Shown piece after piece: positions 16,134-25,001 of a stretch of DNA of 64,000 bases (position 1 is its first letter; each line of letters begins with the position of its first letter). The notes below the pieces were generated by a model that saw only the letters and a list, made by a program, of their open reading frames with translations, was not told where the DNA came from and did no database searches. Location: assembly GCF_000332995.1 (NCBI RefSeq), contig NZ_BANS01000027.1:1-64000 (forward strand). The letters run 5' to 3'. This stretch comes from Gordonia amicalis NBRC 100051 = JCM 11271. GTDB taxonomy: Bacteria; Actinomycetota; Actinomycetes; Mycobacteriales; Mycobacteriaceae. Both the position numbers and the translations under genes were made by a program.

Positions 16134-17432
16134 ATGACCGAACCGGGGACGAGATCCCAGAACTTGCTGTCGTGGACGCTCACGACGAACACCGTGGTGG
16201 CACCGGAGGAACGCCTGACGTGGCCGCGGACCGTGAGCATCGGACTGCAGCATGTGGTCGCGATGTTCGGCGCGACCTTCCTGGTGCCGGTGCTGACCGG
16301 GTTCCCGCCGTCGACGACCCTGTTCTTCTCGGGTGTCGGCACCATCCTCTTCCTGCTGATCACCCGCAACCGGCTGCCCAGCTACCTCGGCTCGAGCTTC
16401 GCGATCATCGCCCCGGTCACGGCCGCGGTCGCCTCCGACGGTGCGTCGTCGGCTCTCGGTGGCCTCGTCGCCGTCGGCGCTCTACTCGTCATCATCGGCC
16501 TGATCAGCCACTTCGCCGGTGTGAAGTGGATCGAGACGCTGATGCCGCCGGTGGTCACCGGCACGATCGTCGCATTGATCGGACTCAATCTCGCTCCGGC
16601 CGCGAAGAACAATTTCGTCGCCGACCCCGTCCTCGCGACCATCGTGCTCGTCCTGCTCGTGGCGTCGGCGGTGCTGTTCCGCGGGTTGCTGGGTCGTCTC
16701 GCGATCTTCCTCAGCGTCGCCGTCGGTTATCTGCTGGCACTCCTGCTCGACTGGGTCGACTCCGACAACGACTACATCGACACCTCGGGGATCGGCGACG
16801 CCGCGTGGATCGGCCTGCCCGACTTCCAGACCCCGACCCTCGACCTCGGCGTGCTGCCGCTGTTCCTGCCCGTGGTCCTGGTGCTCGTCGTCGAGAACAT
16901 CGGTCACGTGAAGTCGGTCGCGATGATGACCGGCAAGGACTACGACGACACGATGGGCCGTGCGCTCGCCGCCGACGGTCTGGCAACGATGCTCGCGGGC
17001 AGCGGTGGCGGGTCGGCGACGACCACCTACGCCGAGAACATCGGCGTGATGTCGGCGACCAAGGTGTATTCGACGGCGGCCTACTGGGTGGCCGGTGCGG
17101 CCGCGATCCTGCTCGGCCTCTCGCCGAAGATCGGTGCCGTGATCGCCGCCATCCCGCCGGGCGTCCTGGGCGGCGTCACCACCGCGCTCTACGGTCTGGT
17201 CGGCATCATCGGCGTCCAGATCTGGGTGACCAACAAGGTCGACTTCTCCAAGCCCATCAACCAGTTCACCGCCGCGATTCCGCTCATCATCGGCATCGCC
17301 GACTACACCTGGCAGATCGGCGATCTGGTGTTCGCGGGGATCTCGCTGGGTTCGGTGGCCGCACTGGTGATCTATCACTCCATGCGGATCATCGGTGGCT
17401 GGCGGGGGACGGTGGTTCCCGACAAGAGCTGA
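16134..17432 (+). CDS. NCS2-family uracil/xanthine permease
   Basis: A 432-residue polytopic membrane protein with about 12-14 hydrophobic segments. The NCS2 hallmarks are present: GLQHVVAMFGATFLVP near the N-terminus (TM1), VVENIGHVKSVAMMTGKD, and the signature GSGGGSATTTYAENIGVMS, where the Glu and the following residues bind the nucleobase in UraA. It imports uracil or xanthine with protons. The N-terminal LLSWTL...PEERLTWPRT segment favours the UraA branch. I use ATG 16134; a TTG two codons earlier is possible. It is divergent from padR and monocistronic. Confidence 0.88.
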   Translation: MTEPGTRSQNLLSWTLTTNTVVAPEERLTWPRTVSIGLQHVVAMFGATFLVPVLTGFPPSTTLFFSGVGTILFLLITRNRLPSYLGSSFAIIAPVTAAVASDGASSALGGLVAVGALLVIIGLISHFAGVKWIETLMPPVVTGTIVALIGLNLAPAAKNNFVADPVLATIVLVLLVASAVLFRGLLGRLAIFLSVAVGYLLALLLDWVDSDNDYIDTSGIGDAAWIGLPDFQTPTLDLGVLPLFLPVVLVLVVENIGHVKSVAMMTGKDYDDTMGRALAADGLATMLAGSGGGSATTTYAENIGVMSATKVYSTAAYWVAGAAAILLGLSPKIGAVIAAIPPGVLGGVTTALYGLVGIIGVQIWVTNKVDFSKPINQFTAAIPLIIGIADYTWQIGDLVFAGISLGSVAALVIYHSMRIIGGWRGTVVPDKS

Positions 17433-17450
17433 TCGACCGATGGACGGCGG

Positions 17451-19148
17451 TCACCACGGGAGTCGCAGTGGTATGTCGGGGATGGGGCCCGGCAGGTCCA
17501 CGTCGCCGTCGGCGCGGTCGTTGAGCAGATACAGCCACCACAGCGGGGCGAACGCGGCACCGGGTGGAGGTGGCGGGAGCTCGGGCACATCGGGCTTTCG
17601 CGGGACATAGAGCTCGGGCGGTTGACCGGTGATGACCTTCACCATGTTCCGGAAGGCCGTCGAGTCCGGGTCGTTCCAGTAGCCGCCATGTGTCTTGACC
17701 CCGCTGTCATACCGGCGGCCGTCGATCTCGACGGTGCCGGTGTCCAACCGCCGCACGCCGGGTGCGGAATCGGGGTCGGAGCCATGTGGATTGCCGGGTA
17801 GGGATTGCGCATAGTGGATCGGATCGCCCGGGAAGGTCAGTGAATAACGTTCGACGCCGCCCGGGTGGGGCAGATCGTGCACTCCGGTGCCGGCCGACGA
17901 CGCATAGATGACGCGATCCGGTGTCAGTCCGAGTTGTTCGGCCGTGCCGACGACCGATCCGCCGTACGAGTGGCCTATGTAGGTGGTGCTCGCCCCGGGC
18001 GCATGGTGGGCGATCTCGGCGTCGAGTTCGGATCCGAACAGTGCGAGCCGATGCGCCATGGCGGCGGCGAAGGCCGGACTCGTGGCGGCGCGAAGATCTC
18101 TCGGCAGATCACCGTCGAGGTAGAGGAACACCGGCCCGTTGGTCTGGGCGGCGAGTTCGGCTGCGGCACGACGGTTGTCGCCGCCGGCGGTGTCGACGGT
18201 GGTGCCCGTTCCCGGGACGTACGTGGCGACGTTCCTGATACCGGGACGCAGAGATCCGATCATCTCGACGGTGCGACCCCGCGGTGTGTTCACGAAGGTC
18301 ACGAACTGCCGCTCGACCAGGCCGTCGTCACCGGCGTGAGGCACCGGAGCGGTCGGATCGCTTGTCTGCGTCAACATGTCTCGCAGCGTTCGCGCTCGAC
18401 GGCCCTCGCCCCGGCCGGCCTGGATCTCGTCGACGAGGGCGTTGCGGATGTTGATCTCGTTGGCCTGAATGCGGAGGTCGAAGGGAACGCCCGGAAGGTT
18501 GCCCATGACATGTGGATTCGCCTGCACCAGGCGGCGAACGTCGTCGGGTGCCATTCGTTCGAGAACGGTGCGGATCTGGGAGGGCGTCAAGCTCTCGAGG
18601 GTGCGTACCGCGGCGTCGGCGTCCATCGTTCGGTTGCCGGGCAGGGTGACCTCGGGTTGGCCGTCGACCATCGATGCGAGATCGGCGGCGAACCCGACGA
18701 GTCGGGCGCCGTAGCGTTCGTCGAGGGTGTCGATCGTGGTGAGTCCCGAGTCGATGCTGTCGGTGAGCTCGGCGGCGGTCAGGTCGCGAAGGGGATCGGG
18801 ATGGGTGACGGTCCCGTCGTCGGCGACGAGGAACCCGTCATCGGTCGCGGCGTCGACGAGTCGCAGGACGTGATCGCGGGCGTGGGTGAGATCGGTCCCG
18901 GCGTCGGAGGCCTCGTCGGCGATCATCTGCAGGACGTTGCGGACCTCGCCGGCGTGATCGTGCTCCTGCCAGATCCGTCGATGTGCGGCGTCGTGGGTTC
19001 GGCCACGCCAAGCCGCGGCGGAATCGAACCTCGCGACGGCGCGGTCGAGTCCGGTGTCGAGGGTCTCGGCGGTGACTGCGGCCGCCGTTCCCGCGTCGCA
19101 GAAGGACTGCGGGTCCCACCTGCGTAACGCCGAGATCGTCGGGCGCAT
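17451..19148 (-). CDS. DUF1023 alpha/beta hydrolase with helical N-terminal region
   Basis: A 565-residue protein. The first 300 or so residues are helical, charged and WXG100/ESX-substrate-like in composition. The C-terminal alpha/beta-hydrolase domain of the DUF1023 type carries ATYVPGTGTT and the nucleophile elbow GHSYGGS (392-398, Ser394); a candidate His is in VKTHGGYW. A Pro-rich segment (PELPPPPPG) precedes the end. There is no signal peptide. The start ATG 19148 overlaps the stop of a 120-residue helical protein (TGATG), so the two are co-translated. Such pairs in Mycobacteriales are often annotated as type VII secretion-associated. Substrate and export are unproven. Confidence 0.75.
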   Translation of the reverse strand: MRPTISALRRWDPQSFCDAGTAAAVTAETLDTGLDRAVARFDSAAAWRGRTHDAAHRRIWQEHDHAGEVRNVLQMIADEASDAGTDLTHARDHVLRLVDAATDDGFLVADDGTVTHPDPLRDLTAAELTDSIDSGLTTIDTLDERYGARLVGFAADLASMVDGQPEVTLPGNRTMDADAAVRTLESLTPSQIRTVLERMAPDDVRRLVQANPHVMGNLPGVPFDLRIQANEINIRNALVDEIQAGRGEGRRARTLRDMLTQTSDPTAPVPHAGDDGLVERQFVTFVNTPRGRTVEMIGSLRPGIRNVATYVPGTGTTVDTAGGDNRRAAAELAAQTNGPVFLYLDGDLPRDLRAATSPAFAAAMAHRLALFGSELDAEIAHHAPGASTTYIGHSYGGSVVGTAEQLGLTPDRVIYASSAGTGVHDLPHPGGVERYSLTFPGDPIHYAQSLPGNPHGSDPDSAPGVRRLDTGTVEIDGRRYDSGVKTHGGYWNDPDSTAFRNMVKVITGQPPELYVPRKPDVPELPPPPPGAAFAPLWWLYLLNDRADGDVDLPGPIPDIPLRLPW

Positions 19149-19510
19149 CAGCGATTCCGGAGCGAGTCGAGCTTCGACGCGGCTCGGGTGTCGGTGGTGA
19201 TCGTCGTCGACACGAAGGCGTCGAGGATCTCGCTCATCGCGATCAGACGGTTTCCGATCGACTCGGCGGCGCGTCGTGCGGGTTCGGCCGTGTCGCGAAG
19301 TGCATGCGCGACCCGACTCGACGAGCCCCGGGCGTCGCCGATGGCCGCGGTGTCGATCGCGTGGACGGCGATGCCGTTGGCGCGCCACGAGGTGACGACT
19401 CCCTCGATCTCGGCCGGCGACACCCCGAAAGTGTCGTCGGGCGTCCGGTTTCCGCGGTCGGGCGATGGAATCCGAAGTGGGAGAGTGGGAATGGTGAACG
19501 GGAGCGTCAT
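19148..19510 (-). CDS. small helical protein coupled to the DUF1023 hydrolase (possible type VII-associated)
   Basis: A 120-residue protein started by ATG 19510 behind GGAGGATC. The N-terminus is Pro-rich. Residue 30 onwards reads FGVSPAEIEGVVTSWRANG, a pattern like the EspC-type type VII secretion targets, followed by two long amphipathic helices (ALRDTAEPARRAAESIGNRL). Its TGA overlaps the ATG of the hydrolase. A role as secretion partner or chaperone of the hydrolase is inference from the pairing and size. Confidence 0.65.
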   Translation of the reverse strand: MTLPFTIPTLPLRIPSPDRGNRTPDDTFGVSPAEIEGVVTSWRANGIAVHAIDTAAIGDARGSSSRVAHALRDTAEPARRAAESIGNRLIAMSEILDAFVSTTITTDTRAASKLDSLRNR

Positions 19511-19670
19511 GATCCTCCGTGGCGTGATCCTCGAGGACTGCGACCACCCGGAGAGGTGGTGCGATTCTTGGACGCGCGGCGCGCCTCGCCGGTTCCGAAA
19601 AGGGTTTCGCCGCGAAAGTGTCCGGGGGCTACGTTTGGGGACACTCAGCCACACCGGACGGGAGACACCG

Positions 19671-20180
19671 ATGCCGCAGCAGGCCTGGCGTACGAGAGCG
19701 GAGCGGGCTGACGACGTCGCCCGCGTCCACGAGATCAACGCCGACGCCTTCGAGAGGCCGGAGGAGGCCGAGCTGGTCGACGTACTGCGAGCCGACCCGG
19801 CGTGGATCGACGGACTGTCCATGGTCTCCGTCGACGACGACGATCGACCGGTCGGCTACGCACTGTTGACGCGGTGTCACATCGGTCACGCCCCGGCGCT
19901 CTGCCTCGCGCCCTGCTCGGTGGTCACTGCGCACCAGCGCACGGGTGCCGGTTCGGCAACGATCATCGCGGCCCTCGACGCCGCGCGTGCGATGGGGGAG
20001 AGCACCGTCGTTGTGCTCGGTCACGCTGACTACTACCCGCGTTTCGGCTTCCGACGAGCCGTCGACCACGGCGTCCGGCTGAGCATCGAGGTGCCCGAAG
20101 AGGCCCTGATGGTGCTCAGCCTCGACGGCAGCGACGTCCCGTCCGGGACGGTCCGCTACGCGGCTCCGTTCGGACTCTGA
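19671..20180 (+). CDS. GNAT-family N-acetyltransferase (YhbS-like)
   Basis: A 169-residue enzyme. The acetyl-CoA fold is visible as RTRAERADDVARVHEINADAF (beta1-alpha1), LAPCSVVTAHQRTGAGSATI (motif A with the Q/R-x-x-G-x-G/A loop, QRTGAG) and VVVLGHADYYPRFGF (motif B). The LGxxxYYxRFGF pattern is typical of the YhbS subgroup. GGGAG lies upstream of ATG 19671. The substrate is unknown. The frame is open far upstream, but that part is antisense to the helical protein gene and is not used. Confidence 0.85.
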   Translation: MPQQAWRTRAERADDVARVHEINADAFERPEEAELVDVLRADPAWIDGLSMVSVDDDDRPVGYALLTRCHIGHAPALCLAPCSVVTAHQRTGAGSATIIAALDAARAMGESTVVVLGHADYYPRFGFRRAVDHGVRLSIEVPEEALMVLSLDGSDVPSGTVRYAAPFGL

Positions 20181-20257
20181 GCGACCCCTGGTAGTGCAGA
20201 GAAGGTAGTACGAAAAGAGCAGTTAACAGACTGTTTTCGGGGACTATTGTCAGATTC

Positions 20258-20758
20258 GTGCCCCTGCACGACGTCGATCCGGCGATGAAACGGAGCTTCG
20301 TCTACCGGGCCAACGAGCGATTCGGACGGTCACGGTGGGGCAGAGGCTATGCCCTCCGCTACGGCCACCGGCTCGATCCGCACATCTATCGAGCCACCGG
20401 GGGGCGCTATTTGTGGATCATCGGCGCGATGGCCACCGCTCCGCTCGTGACCACCGGCGCCAGGTCGGGGCTGAGGAGAGAGGTTCAGCTCGCGTACTTC
20501 CACGACGGGCCGGACGTCATCCTCATCGCGTCGAACGGCGGCGGGGACAGGCATCCGCACTGGTATCACAACCTGAAGGCACACCCGGAGTGCGAGCTCG
20601 GAGACGAGAGATTCCGCGCTGCCGAAGTCATCGACACCGACGAACGCGATCGCCTCTTCGGACTCGCCGACCGTGTCTTCTCCGGCTACACCGAGTACCG
20701 GGTGAAGGCTGCATCGATCGGCCGTCAGATTCCGATCTTCCGGCTCGAGCCGCGCTGA
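20258..20758 (+). CDS. deazaflavin (F420)-dependent nitroreductase family protein (Ddn-like)
   Basis: A 166-residue split-beta-barrel protein. GARSGLRREVQLAYFHDGPDV and ASNGGGDRHPHWYHNLKAHPE are the core signatures of the Ddn/FDOR-A family, whose conserved K/R, S and W-Y-N residues bind F420. The C-terminus YTEYRVKAASIGRQIPIFRL fits too. Members reduce quinones and nitro compounds at the membrane with F420H2. GTG 20258 is 7 nt downstream of TATTGT, so the transcript may be leaderless. Confidence 0.88.
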   Translation: MPLHDVDPAMKRSFVYRANERFGRSRWGRGYALRYGHRLDPHIYRATGGRYLWIIGAMATAPLVTTGARSGLRREVQLAYFHDGPDVILIASNGGGDRHPHWYHNLKAHPECELGDERFRAAEVIDTDERDRLFGLADRVFSGYTEYRVKAASIGRQIPIFRLEPR

Positions 20759-20809
20759 CATCCGCACGGAGGACGTGACTCCGACCGGAGGTCGGCACAA
20801 ATGTGATGG

Positions 20810-20883
20810 TGCCCCCGGCAGGACTCGAACCTGCGACCTAGGGATTAGAAGGCCCTTGCTCTATCCACCTGAGCTACGGAGGC
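20810..20883 (-). tRNA. tRNA-Arg (anticodon TCT)
   Basis: The reverse strand gives acceptor stem GCCTCCG/CGGGGGC (one G-T pair) with A73, the D-arm GCTCAGGTGGATAGAGC, an anticodon loop CTTCTAA (anticodon TCT), and the T-arm GCAGGTTCGAGTCCTGC. CCA is not fully encoded (ACC follows). Confidence 0.95.
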
Positions 20884-21013
20884 TGACCGGCGCACGTGGC
20901 GTCGGGCACATGGAGTTTACGACATGACTCCACACCCGCTGCAGGTGTGCCGCACACCACGGCGTCACCAGGTCGGACGGTGTGTCATCCGTGCCCGGAC
21001 CTACAGTTGAGTA

Positions 21014-23038
21014 ATGACCCGCACGTCGACGTCCGCCTCGCCGGATCAGAATCGCGACGCGATGAACGAACCGCGCGGCGTCGTCTCCGCGGTCCTCTGG
21101 GCGTTGGGATGGCTCGCCGCGATCGTGGCCGTCGCCGTCACCGCCGTGTCCGCGTCCACCGCCCTCAAGCTGACCGGCGTCCCCGACCCGGGGCCGCTCA
21201 CGACCTACGGTCTTCCGACGCTCACGGCGATCGGTGAGTTCGCGGCCGCGATCGCCCTTGGGTGTGCAGTGTTCGCCGCGTTCTTCGTGCCACCGCAGTC
21301 CGACCACGTGCTCGACGTCGGCGGCTATCGCGCCATCCGGATCGCAGCCTCATCGGCACTGGTGTGGTCGGTGTGCGCGCTGCTGCTGATGCCGCTCTCG
21401 GCGTCGGAGGTCAGCGGGTCGCCGCTGTCGGAGGCGATCAAACCGGCCAACCTGATCAATGCATACGGCCAGGTCGCCGAGGTGCGCACCTGGTTCTGGA
21501 CGGCGGTGTTCGCCCTGGTCGCCGCAGTCATCGCGCGGATGGTCCTCAAGTGGGGTCCGACGGTCGCGGTCATCGTGTTCATGATCTTCAGCCTGATGCC
21601 GTCGGCGCTCGCCGGGCACTCGTCGTCGGGCGGCAACCACGACATCGCCACCAACAGCCTCATCCTGCACCTGGTCGGGGCGACGCTGTGGCTCGGTGGT
21701 CTCGCCGCCGTCGTGGTCTATGCGCTCGCGTCGGGCCGTTGGCGTGCACTGGCTGTTCGACGCTTCTCCCGGGTCGCCTTCTGGTGCATCATCGTCGTCG
21801 GCCTCAGCGGCGTGATCAACGCCGCTGTCCGCGTGCCCCTCGATCAGCTCTTCTCCGACACCTACGGTCAGCTCGTCCTCGCCAAGGTCGCGGCGCTCGT
21901 CGTGCTCGGAGCTCTCGGTGCGTGGCACCGCCGCGTGACCATCGCGCAGCTCGAATTGGAGGAACGGCCCTCGCTGTTGGTGCGGTTCGGACTCGTGGAG
22001 TTGGCCGTCTTCGCGGCCACCTTCGGTCTGGCGGTAGGCCTGAGCCGGACCCCGCCGCCGGCCCTGGACACTGCGAACGTCTCCGCGGTCGAGAACACCA
22101 TCGGCTACGACATCGACAGTCCGCCGACCTTCGCCCGGTTCTTCACCGACTGGCGTTTCGACCTCATCTTCGGTCTCGCCGCCATCGTCCTGGCACTCGT
22201 GTACATCCGCGGCGTCGTGCGGTTGAAGCGCCGCGGCGACGACTGGCCGATCGGCCGCACCTTCGCGTGGCTCCTCGGATGTCTGCTGCTTCTCCTGGCG
22301 ACCTCGTCGGGTCTCGGTCGATACGGCCCGGCGATGTTCAGCATCCACATGATCGCCCACATGCTGATGTCGATGATGATCCCCGTGCTGCTGGTCCTGG
22401 GCGGTCCGGTGACCCTGGCACTCCGCGCGCTGCCACCCGCCGGCCGCGGCAACCCACCCGGGCCGCGCGAGTGGATTCAGGCAGGTGTCCACTCGGCGCC
22501 GTCGCGCATCCTCACGCACCCGCTGATTGCGGCCGTCATGTTCGTCGGCAGCTTCTACATCCTCTACCTCGGCGGCCTGTACGAGGCGGTGGTCCAGTAC
22601 CACGCGGCACACCTGCTGATGAACCTGCACTTCCTGCTCAGCGGCTACCTGTTCTACTGGCTCGTCATCGGCATCGACCCCGCGCCCCGTCAGGTGAAAC
22701 CCGTGGCCAAACTGGGGATCGTGCTGGGCTCCTTGCCTTTCCACGCCTTCTTCGGGGTGGCACTGATGATGACCACCGCCGTCATCGCCGAGAGCTACTA
22801 CCGCGGCCTGCACCTGCCGTGGACCTACAACCTCTTCGACGACCAGCGCGTCGGCGGCGGAATCGCCTGGGCTGCGGGCGAGATCCCCCTCGTCGTCATC
22901 ATGCTGGCGCTGCTGGTCCAGTGGCAGCGCAGCGACACCCGCCAGGCCAAACGCTACGACCGCAACGCGATCCGCGACCACGATGCCGAACTCGAGAGCT
23001 ACAACGACATGCTCAAGGAACTCAACAAGCGCGGCTGA
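21014..23038 (+). CDS. CopD-CtaG fusion membrane protein (copper/cytochrome oxidase assembly)
   Basis: A 674-residue membrane protein with about 14 hydrophobic segments. The N-terminal half (about 1-330) is CopD/YcnJ-like with conserved His (SALAGHSSSGGNHD, HLVGATLWLGGL). The C-terminal half (about 350-640) is caa3-type oxidase assembly factor CtaG (MFSIHMIAHMLMSMMIPVLLVLGGP, HAAHLLMNLHFLLSGYLFYW). The same fusion is Rv0102 in M. tuberculosis. It is thought to move copper to cytochrome oxidase or into the cell. TACAGT lies 6 nt upstream of ATG 21014, so a leaderless mRNA is likely. It is separate from the copper ATPase at 506. Confidence 0.88.
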   Translation: MTRTSTSASPDQNRDAMNEPRGVVSAVLWALGWLAAIVAVAVTAVSASTALKLTGVPDPGPLTTYGLPTLTAIGEFAAAIALGCAVFAAFFVPPQSDHVLDVGGYRAIRIAASSALVWSVCALLLMPLSASEVSGSPLSEAIKPANLINAYGQVAEVRTWFWTAVFALVAAVIARMVLKWGPTVAVIVFMIFSLMPSALAGHSSSGGNHDIATNSLILHLVGATLWLGGLAAVVVYALASGRWRALAVRRFSRVAFWCIIVVGLSGVINAAVRVPLDQLFSDTYGQLVLAKVAALVVLGALGAWHRRVTIAQLELEERPSLLVRFGLVELAVFAATFGLAVGLSRTPPPALDTANVSAVENTIGYDIDSPPTFARFFTDWRFDLIFGLAAIVLALVYIRGVVRLKRRGDDWPIGRTFAWLLGCLLLLLATSSGLGRYGPAMFSIHMIAHMLMSMMIPVLLVLGGPVTLALRALPPAGRGNPPGPREWIQAGVHSAPSRILTHPLIAAVMFVGSFYILYLGGLYEAVVQYHAAHLLMNLHFLLSGYLFYWLVIGIDPAPRQVKPVAKLGIVLGSLPFHAFFGVALMMTTAVIAESYYRGLHLPWTYNLFDDQRVGGGIAWAAGEIPLVVIMLALLVQWQRSDTRQAKRYDRNAIRDHDAELESYNDMLKELNKRG

Positions 23039-23051
23039 CTCGTCACGGTCC

Positions 23052-23630
23052 TCAGCTCGAGCCGGTCGAGACCGCACAGACGGATGCCCCGGCCTGGACC
23101 AGCGCGGCGACGTGGAGCGGATCGAAACCGATGCCGGCGGCGGTGCGCGTGGTCGCGACGGTCAGCTCCGGAGGGCATCGGAGGGTCGTCACGAGGCCGT
23201 GGGTCGCCGCGAGTTCGTCGACGATCGCAACATTGAACTCGTTGATCGCCGCCCGGACCGGACCGAGATCCGGTGTCGCGGGTGGGGCCGTCTGCCCGGG
23301 TAGCCGCCACTGGGCGAACAGCCCGCGCTGCACGGTCTTGCTCGCCTCGATCTGGTCGCGGAACACGCCGCGTACGTAGGCGGGGTCGAGGTCCCGATCG
23401 AGGGCCAGCTGCGACACGGTGTCGAGGACGATCTGTTCGCGTGCCGGATCGTCGATGGCCGCGCCGGACGCCCACTTCGTCGCGGCCACAGTGTCCGCCA
23501 GGGCGAGGCGGCCGGCGATCGCGTCGGTCAGTCCGGACAACCCGGGGGCCGGTGCCGCCGCGGACAAGGGCGGCGCAACCAACATCGTGGCCGCCGCGAT
23601 CAGACCCACCAGGAAGACTCGTGCTCGCAT
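23052..23630 (-). CDS. secreted chorismate mutase (AroQ gamma class)
   Basis: A 192-residue protein with a cleavable signal (MRARVFLVGLIAAATMLVAP, cleavage near AAAPAP, residue 25). The all-helical AroQ-gamma features follow: LTDAIAGRLALADTVAATKW (catalytic Arg and Lys in the first helix), DPAREQIVLDTV, then FRDQIEASKTVQ with Gln/Glu contacts to chorismate. Two late Cys (LRCPPEL, SVCAVS) match the disulfide of the M. tuberculosis exported enzyme Rv1885c. It converts chorismate to prephenate outside the cytoplasm; why is not understood. Confidence 0.88.
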   Translation of the reverse strand: MRARVFLVGLIAAATMLVAPPLSAAAPAPGLSGLTDAIAGRLALADTVAATKWASGAAIDDPAREQIVLDTVSQLALDRDLDPAYVRGVFRDQIEASKTVQRGLFAQWRLPGQTAPPATPDLGPVRAAINEFNVAIVDELAATHGLVTTLRCPPELTVATTRTAAGIGFDPLHVAALVQAGASVCAVSTGSS

Positions 23631-23788
23631 TTCGCGATCCTATGGGCGAAACGCCAGAGGCACCGGCGATCTGTGGGTAACCCGAAGAGAGTTCTCCACA
23701 GCCCGATCGGGTCCCCGTCTCCGACCCTCGTCCGGCGAGATGCTGATGCGGCCACACTTCCCGTGGCCGACACCAGTAGGAGACGACC

Positions 23789-24223
23789 ATGTTTGAGACG
23801 TACACGACTGTCATAGGAACCGTTGTGTCCGAGCCCCGCCGACGCCAGACCACCACCGGCGAGGACGTGATCTCGTTCCGCGTGGCCTGCACCTCGCGCC
23901 GCATCGACAAGCGCACCGGCGAGTGGATGGACGGGCCGACGCTGTATCTGACGGTGAGCTGCTGGCGCCGACTCCTCGCCGGCGTCGGCCTTGCCATCGC
24001 GAAGGGTCGCCCGGTCATGGCCCACGGTCAGATCAAGACCAACGAATATCCCGCGGCCGACGGTTCGCGCCGCTCCGACCTCGAGATGACCGCCGTCGCA
24101 GTGGGACTCGACCTGAGCCGCTGCATCGTCACCTATCGGGGCACGCCGTCGTCGGAACGGGTCGTCGAGGCCGCGGCGCCGGTCGACGACCGGCGGGCGA
24201 CGGAAACCCCGTCGGCTGCATGA
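23789..24223 (+). CDS. single-stranded DNA-binding protein paralogue (SsbB-like)
   Basis: A 144-residue OB-fold protein: MFETYTTVIGTVVSEP, FRVACTSRRIDKRTGEWMDG, VSCWRRLLAGVGLAIAKGRPV, then a short Ala/Thr-rich tail. It lacks the acidic DDIPF-like tip of the main SSB, so it is the secondary paralogue, equivalent to Rv2478c. AGGAGACGACC precedes ATG 23789. In M. tuberculosis this gene is followed directly by ettA and gdh; here a five-gene minus-strand locus (24228-29255) intervenes. Confidence 0.88.
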   Translation: MFETYTTVIGTVVSEPRRRQTTTGEDVISFRVACTSRRIDKRTGEWMDGPTLYLTVSCWRRLLAGVGLAIAKGRPVMAHGQIKTNEYPAADGSRRSDLEMTAVAVGLDLSRCIVTYRGTPSSERVVEAAAPVDDRRATETPSAA

Positions 24224-24227
24224 GACC

Positions 24228-24641
24228 TCAGGCGGTCCGGTTGCGGACCAGTCGCCAGTGGTTGTGGCCGTCGGCGCGCCGGTAGGACAACTCGTCGAGG
24301 ATCTGGATGGCGATGGCGAGCCCGCGGCCACGCTCGGCGACGTCGTCGGGCAGGCTCACCGCGTCGAGATCGACGCGGGCCGGGTGACCATCGTCGCTGT
24401 AGCGACCCTCGATCCGGTCCGCGGCGACCTCGAGTTCGAGTCGCAGGCTCACCCGGCTGCCGTCCCGGGCGTGCTCGATGATGTTCGCGCCGATCTCGGC
24501 CAGGGCCAGTTCGAACTGCATGGCGTCCATGTCGTCGATCGGGCAGGCGCGCAACAGATCCGCGAGCAACTCGTGAATGTGCTCGAGGGTCTCGTCCGAG
24601 GTGACCTCGTCGAGAACCCGCCTCCCGCCGGTCTCGGTCAT
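24228..24641 (-). CDS. RsbW-like anti-sigma/serine kinase (HATPase)
   Basis: A 137-residue GHKL-type ATPase. N-box LALAEIGANIIEHA (Glu49, Asn53), G1 box YSDDGHPARVD, G2 box AERGRGLAIAIQILDELSY. This is the size and motif set of RsbW/SpoIIAB kinases, which bind a sigma factor or another target and phosphorylate a STAS antagonist. It follows the STAS gene (19-nt gap) as the last gene of the polysaccharide/partner-switching operon. No sigma factor gene is present, so its target is open: a distant sigma factor or the synthase itself. Confidence 0.85.
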   Translation of the reverse strand: MTETGGRRVLDEVTSDETLEHIHELLADLLRACPIDDMDAMQFELALAEIGANIIEHARDGSRVSLRLELEVAADRIEGRYSDDGHPARVDLDAVSLPDDVAERGRGLAIAIQILDELSYRRADGHNHWRLVRNRTA

Positions 24642-24660
24642 GAGAGTGACCCGTCGGCTC

Positions 24661-24999
24661 TCACTCGGGACCGAACGCGGTGTCCGCGGACTCGTGAACG
24701 CGCAGAACCCGATTGAGATTGGTCAACTCGAGAACGGTGACGACCTGTTCGGTGGGAGCCGCGATCCGCAGGTCGCCACCAGCCTGTCGCGCGATCTTCA
24801 GGCCGGACACGAGGGCACCCAGACCGGACGAGTCGATGAACTCCGTACCGGACAGATCGACGACGATGCGGGAAGATCCGGCGCCGACGAGTTCGTGCAA
24901 CTGATCGCGCAGCTTGGGGGCGGCGACCATGTTGAGCCGTCCCTCCGGCCTGATCGCCACGGCATCGCCGTCGACGGCACGACTCGCGAATCTCGTCAT
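24661..24999 (-). CDS. STAS-domain anti-sigma factor antagonist
   Basis: A 112-residue single STAS domain of the SpoIIAA/RsbV type. The segment VVDLSGTEFIDSSGLGAL holds the DSSG motif (56-59) with the phosphorylatable Ser. Expected cycle: phosphorylated by the RsbW-like kinase (24228-24641), dephosphorylated by the SpoIIE-type phosphatase (26981-28269). ATG 24999 has GAGAGG five bases upstream. A GTG one codon earlier (25002) overlaps the TAG of the synthase gene, so translation is coupled either way. Confidence 0.88.
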   Translation of the reverse strand: MTRFASRAVDGDAVAIRPEGRLNMVAAPKLRDQLHELVGAGSSRIVVDLSGTEFIDSSGLGALVSGLKIARQAGGDLRIAAPTEQVVTVLELTNLNRVLRVHESADTAFGPE

Positions 25000-25001
25000 C
25001 A

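Noticed and set aside
21262..23379. A 705-codon plus-strand frame overlapping the CopD-CtaG gene
   Set aside because: Arg/Pro/His-rich shadow of the membrane protein frame.
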